Source of the DNA: Lentimicrobiaceae bacterium
Lineage (GTDB): Bacteria > Bacteroidota > Bacteroidia > Bacteroidales > WCHB1-69
Reading direction: 5' to 3'
Assembly: GCA_009787675.1 (NCBI GenBank)
Contig: WQSU01000167.1
Coordinates: forward strand, 1 to 5,986
Length of the DNA stretch: 5,986 nucleotides
A program made the translations under genes and the position numbers. The first letter of the stretch is position 1; the number at the start of each line of letters is the position of its first letter. Under the pieces are notes generated by a model that searched no databases, had not been told where the DNA came from, and worked only from the letters and a program-made list of their open reading frames with translations. Of this stretch, positions 5,611 to 5,986 are shown one piece after another.

Positions 5611-5652
5611 CCAATTATGATTGAGTCTGAATGTTTCTCCGTGTAAATGGCA

Positions 5653-5684
5653 ATAATCTCCATAACAAAACAAATGGAGGTTAT
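5653..5684 (+). promoter_or_regulatory. Hairpin sequestering the transposase Shine-Dalgarno
   Basis: ATAATCTCCAT (5653-5663) pairs with ATGGAGGTTAT (5674-5684) in an 11-bp stem with one U-G pair around a 10-base A-rich loop. The 3' arm contains the whole GGAGG (5676-5680) that serves the ATG at 5689. In a transcript entering from upstream the ribosome site would be paired. A -10-like AATAAT (5652-5657) could start an internal transcript lacking the 5' arm, though no good -35 is seen. Confidence 0.6.
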
Positions 5685-5688
5685 AGAC

Positions 5689-5986
5689 ATGAAGAAATCA
5701 AAGAACATTTTAACGGAAAAAGAAATGGAATTGGTACAGATACTGATGTCGGACTGCGAAACGACAGGAGACATACAATCGAAATTGAAGCGTCTGTTTG
5801 CGGGAACAATAGAGCAAATGCTGGAATCCGAGATGGAGGAACATCTAGGATACGACAAAAACAGCGTATTGGGTAACAACAGCGGGAACAGCCGAAACGG
5901 CTACAATCGTAAAACCATCACCAGCGACTATGGTCAAGCCGAAATCGCCATACCCCGTGACCGCAACGGCGAGTTTGAGCCGCAAG
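5689..5986 (+). CDS. IS256/Mutator-family transposase, N-terminal 99 residues
   Basis: This is the N-terminal part of a DDE transposase that moves the IS by a copy-out route through a circular intermediate. The family landmarks are in order: an N-terminal helical region with RLFAGTIEQMLESEMEEHLGY (35-55), NSRNGYNRKTI (67-77) and IPRDRNGEFEPQ (88-99). They match the conserved N-terminal portion of the family; the DDE catalytic residues lie beyond the window. The start is the ATG at 5689, with GGAGG (5676-5680) eight bases upstream, buried in a hairpin. The frame is open at the window end. It is transcribed in the same direction as the coupling-protein gene 116 bp upstream, so read-through could reach it. 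Confidence 0.93.
   Translation, partial: MKKSKNILTEKEMELVQILMSDCETTGDIQSKLKRLFAGTIEQMLESEMEEHLGYDKNSVLGNNSGNSRNGYNRKTITSDYGQAEIAIPRDRNGEFEPQ

Larger units (their letters stand above)
923..5986. mobile_element. Integrative mobilizable element (left part, extends past window)
   Basis: The segment next to tRNA-Leu carries, in a compact AT-rich block, a tyrosine integrase, an excisionase-like HTH protein, a MobA/MobL-type relaxase, a small basic mobilization protein and a divergent VirD4/TraG coupling protein. This is the gene set of an element that excises, is nicked at an oriT and uses a conjugative channel. No VirB4, VirB6, VirB8 or lytic transglycosylase gene is visible, so IME is preferred to ICE, but the right side is missing and begins with an IS. 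Both ends are approximate: the left is inferred from the tRNA junction, and the right is the window edge. Confidence 0.7.
5621..5986 (+). mobile_element. IS256-family insertion sequence, left end (partial)
   Basis: The start of an IS256/Mutator transposase is preceded by about 70 bp of noncoding sequence with GTGTAAA at 5641-5647, a motif commonly seen inside the terminal repeats of this family some 15-20 bases from the tip. The tip is therefore estimated at about 5620-5626, but it cannot be fixed without the right repeat or the target duplication. GC content is visibly higher than in the preceding AT-rich genes, supporting a separate origin. It extends past the window. Confidence 0.65.

Noticed and set aside
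5493..5879. 128-codon minus-strand frame across the IS left end
   Set aside because: It spans the coupling-protein tail, the IS boundary and the transposase start on the opposite strand, so it cannot be a conserved gene.
1..5986. CRISPR array, rRNA, riboswitch or defence system
   Set aside because: No regularly spaced repeat units, rRNA-like conserved segments, riboswitch-like leaders or defence-protein motifs were found in the window.

Overview
The window reads as the junction between a Bacillota (probably clostridial) chromosome and an integrated mobilizable element that is itself entered by an insertion sequence. The assignment rests on the gene families (SEDS membrane protein, Tn916-like tyrosine integrase, MOBQ-type relaxase, IS256-type transposase), strong GGAGG-type ribosome binding sites, a tRNA without encoded CCA, and a base-composition shift. 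The left flank is GC-moderate to GC-rich, the middle (about 980-5570) is clearly AT-rich, and the IS at the right end is richer again.

Layout. (1) 3-764, + strand: the C-terminal part of a divergent FtsW/RodA/SpoVE-family (SEDS) membrane protein, cut by the window edge. (2) 797-970, + strand: a complete tRNA-Leu(AAG) transcription unit with a consensus sigma-A promoter, an 83-nt type II tRNA and a rho-independent terminator. (3) 983-3697, - strand: the element's recombination and mobilization module, in transcription order mobilization accessory protein, MobA/MobL-type relaxase, excisionase-like HTH protein and tyrosine integrase. The integrase C-terminus faces the tRNA 3' end, the usual arrangement for an element integrated at a tRNA gene. 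(4) 3698-3845: a divergent promoter region. (5) 3846-5572, + strand: a VirD4/TraG-type coupling protein whose reading frame is broken by one base at an A7 run. (6) 5573-5986, + strand: an intergenic stretch, then the left end of an IS256-family element and the first 99 codons of its transposase.

Working model. Integrase and excisionase move the element in and out of the tRNA-Leu locus. The relaxase and its small partner would nick an oriT; the best candidate is a TAAGTGCGC core (3402-3410), matching the known RSF1010/pIP501-type MOBQ nick sequence, in the relaxase 5' leader. The coupling protein would hand the relaxosome to a type IV secretion channel. No channel genes are visible, so this looks like an integrative mobilizable element (IME) carrying its own coupling protein, unless T4SS genes lie beyond the IS. 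The frameshift and IS suggest that transfer may be decaying.

The less ordinary signals are the nick-like site in the relaxase leader, the repeated GTGTAAGT motif in three gaps of the mob module, tandem repeats over the mob promoter, a 12-bp tandem repeat at the element end inside the integrase gene, and an 11-bp hairpin that buries the transposase Shine-Dalgarno sequence. No intergenic stretch exceeds 300 bases.
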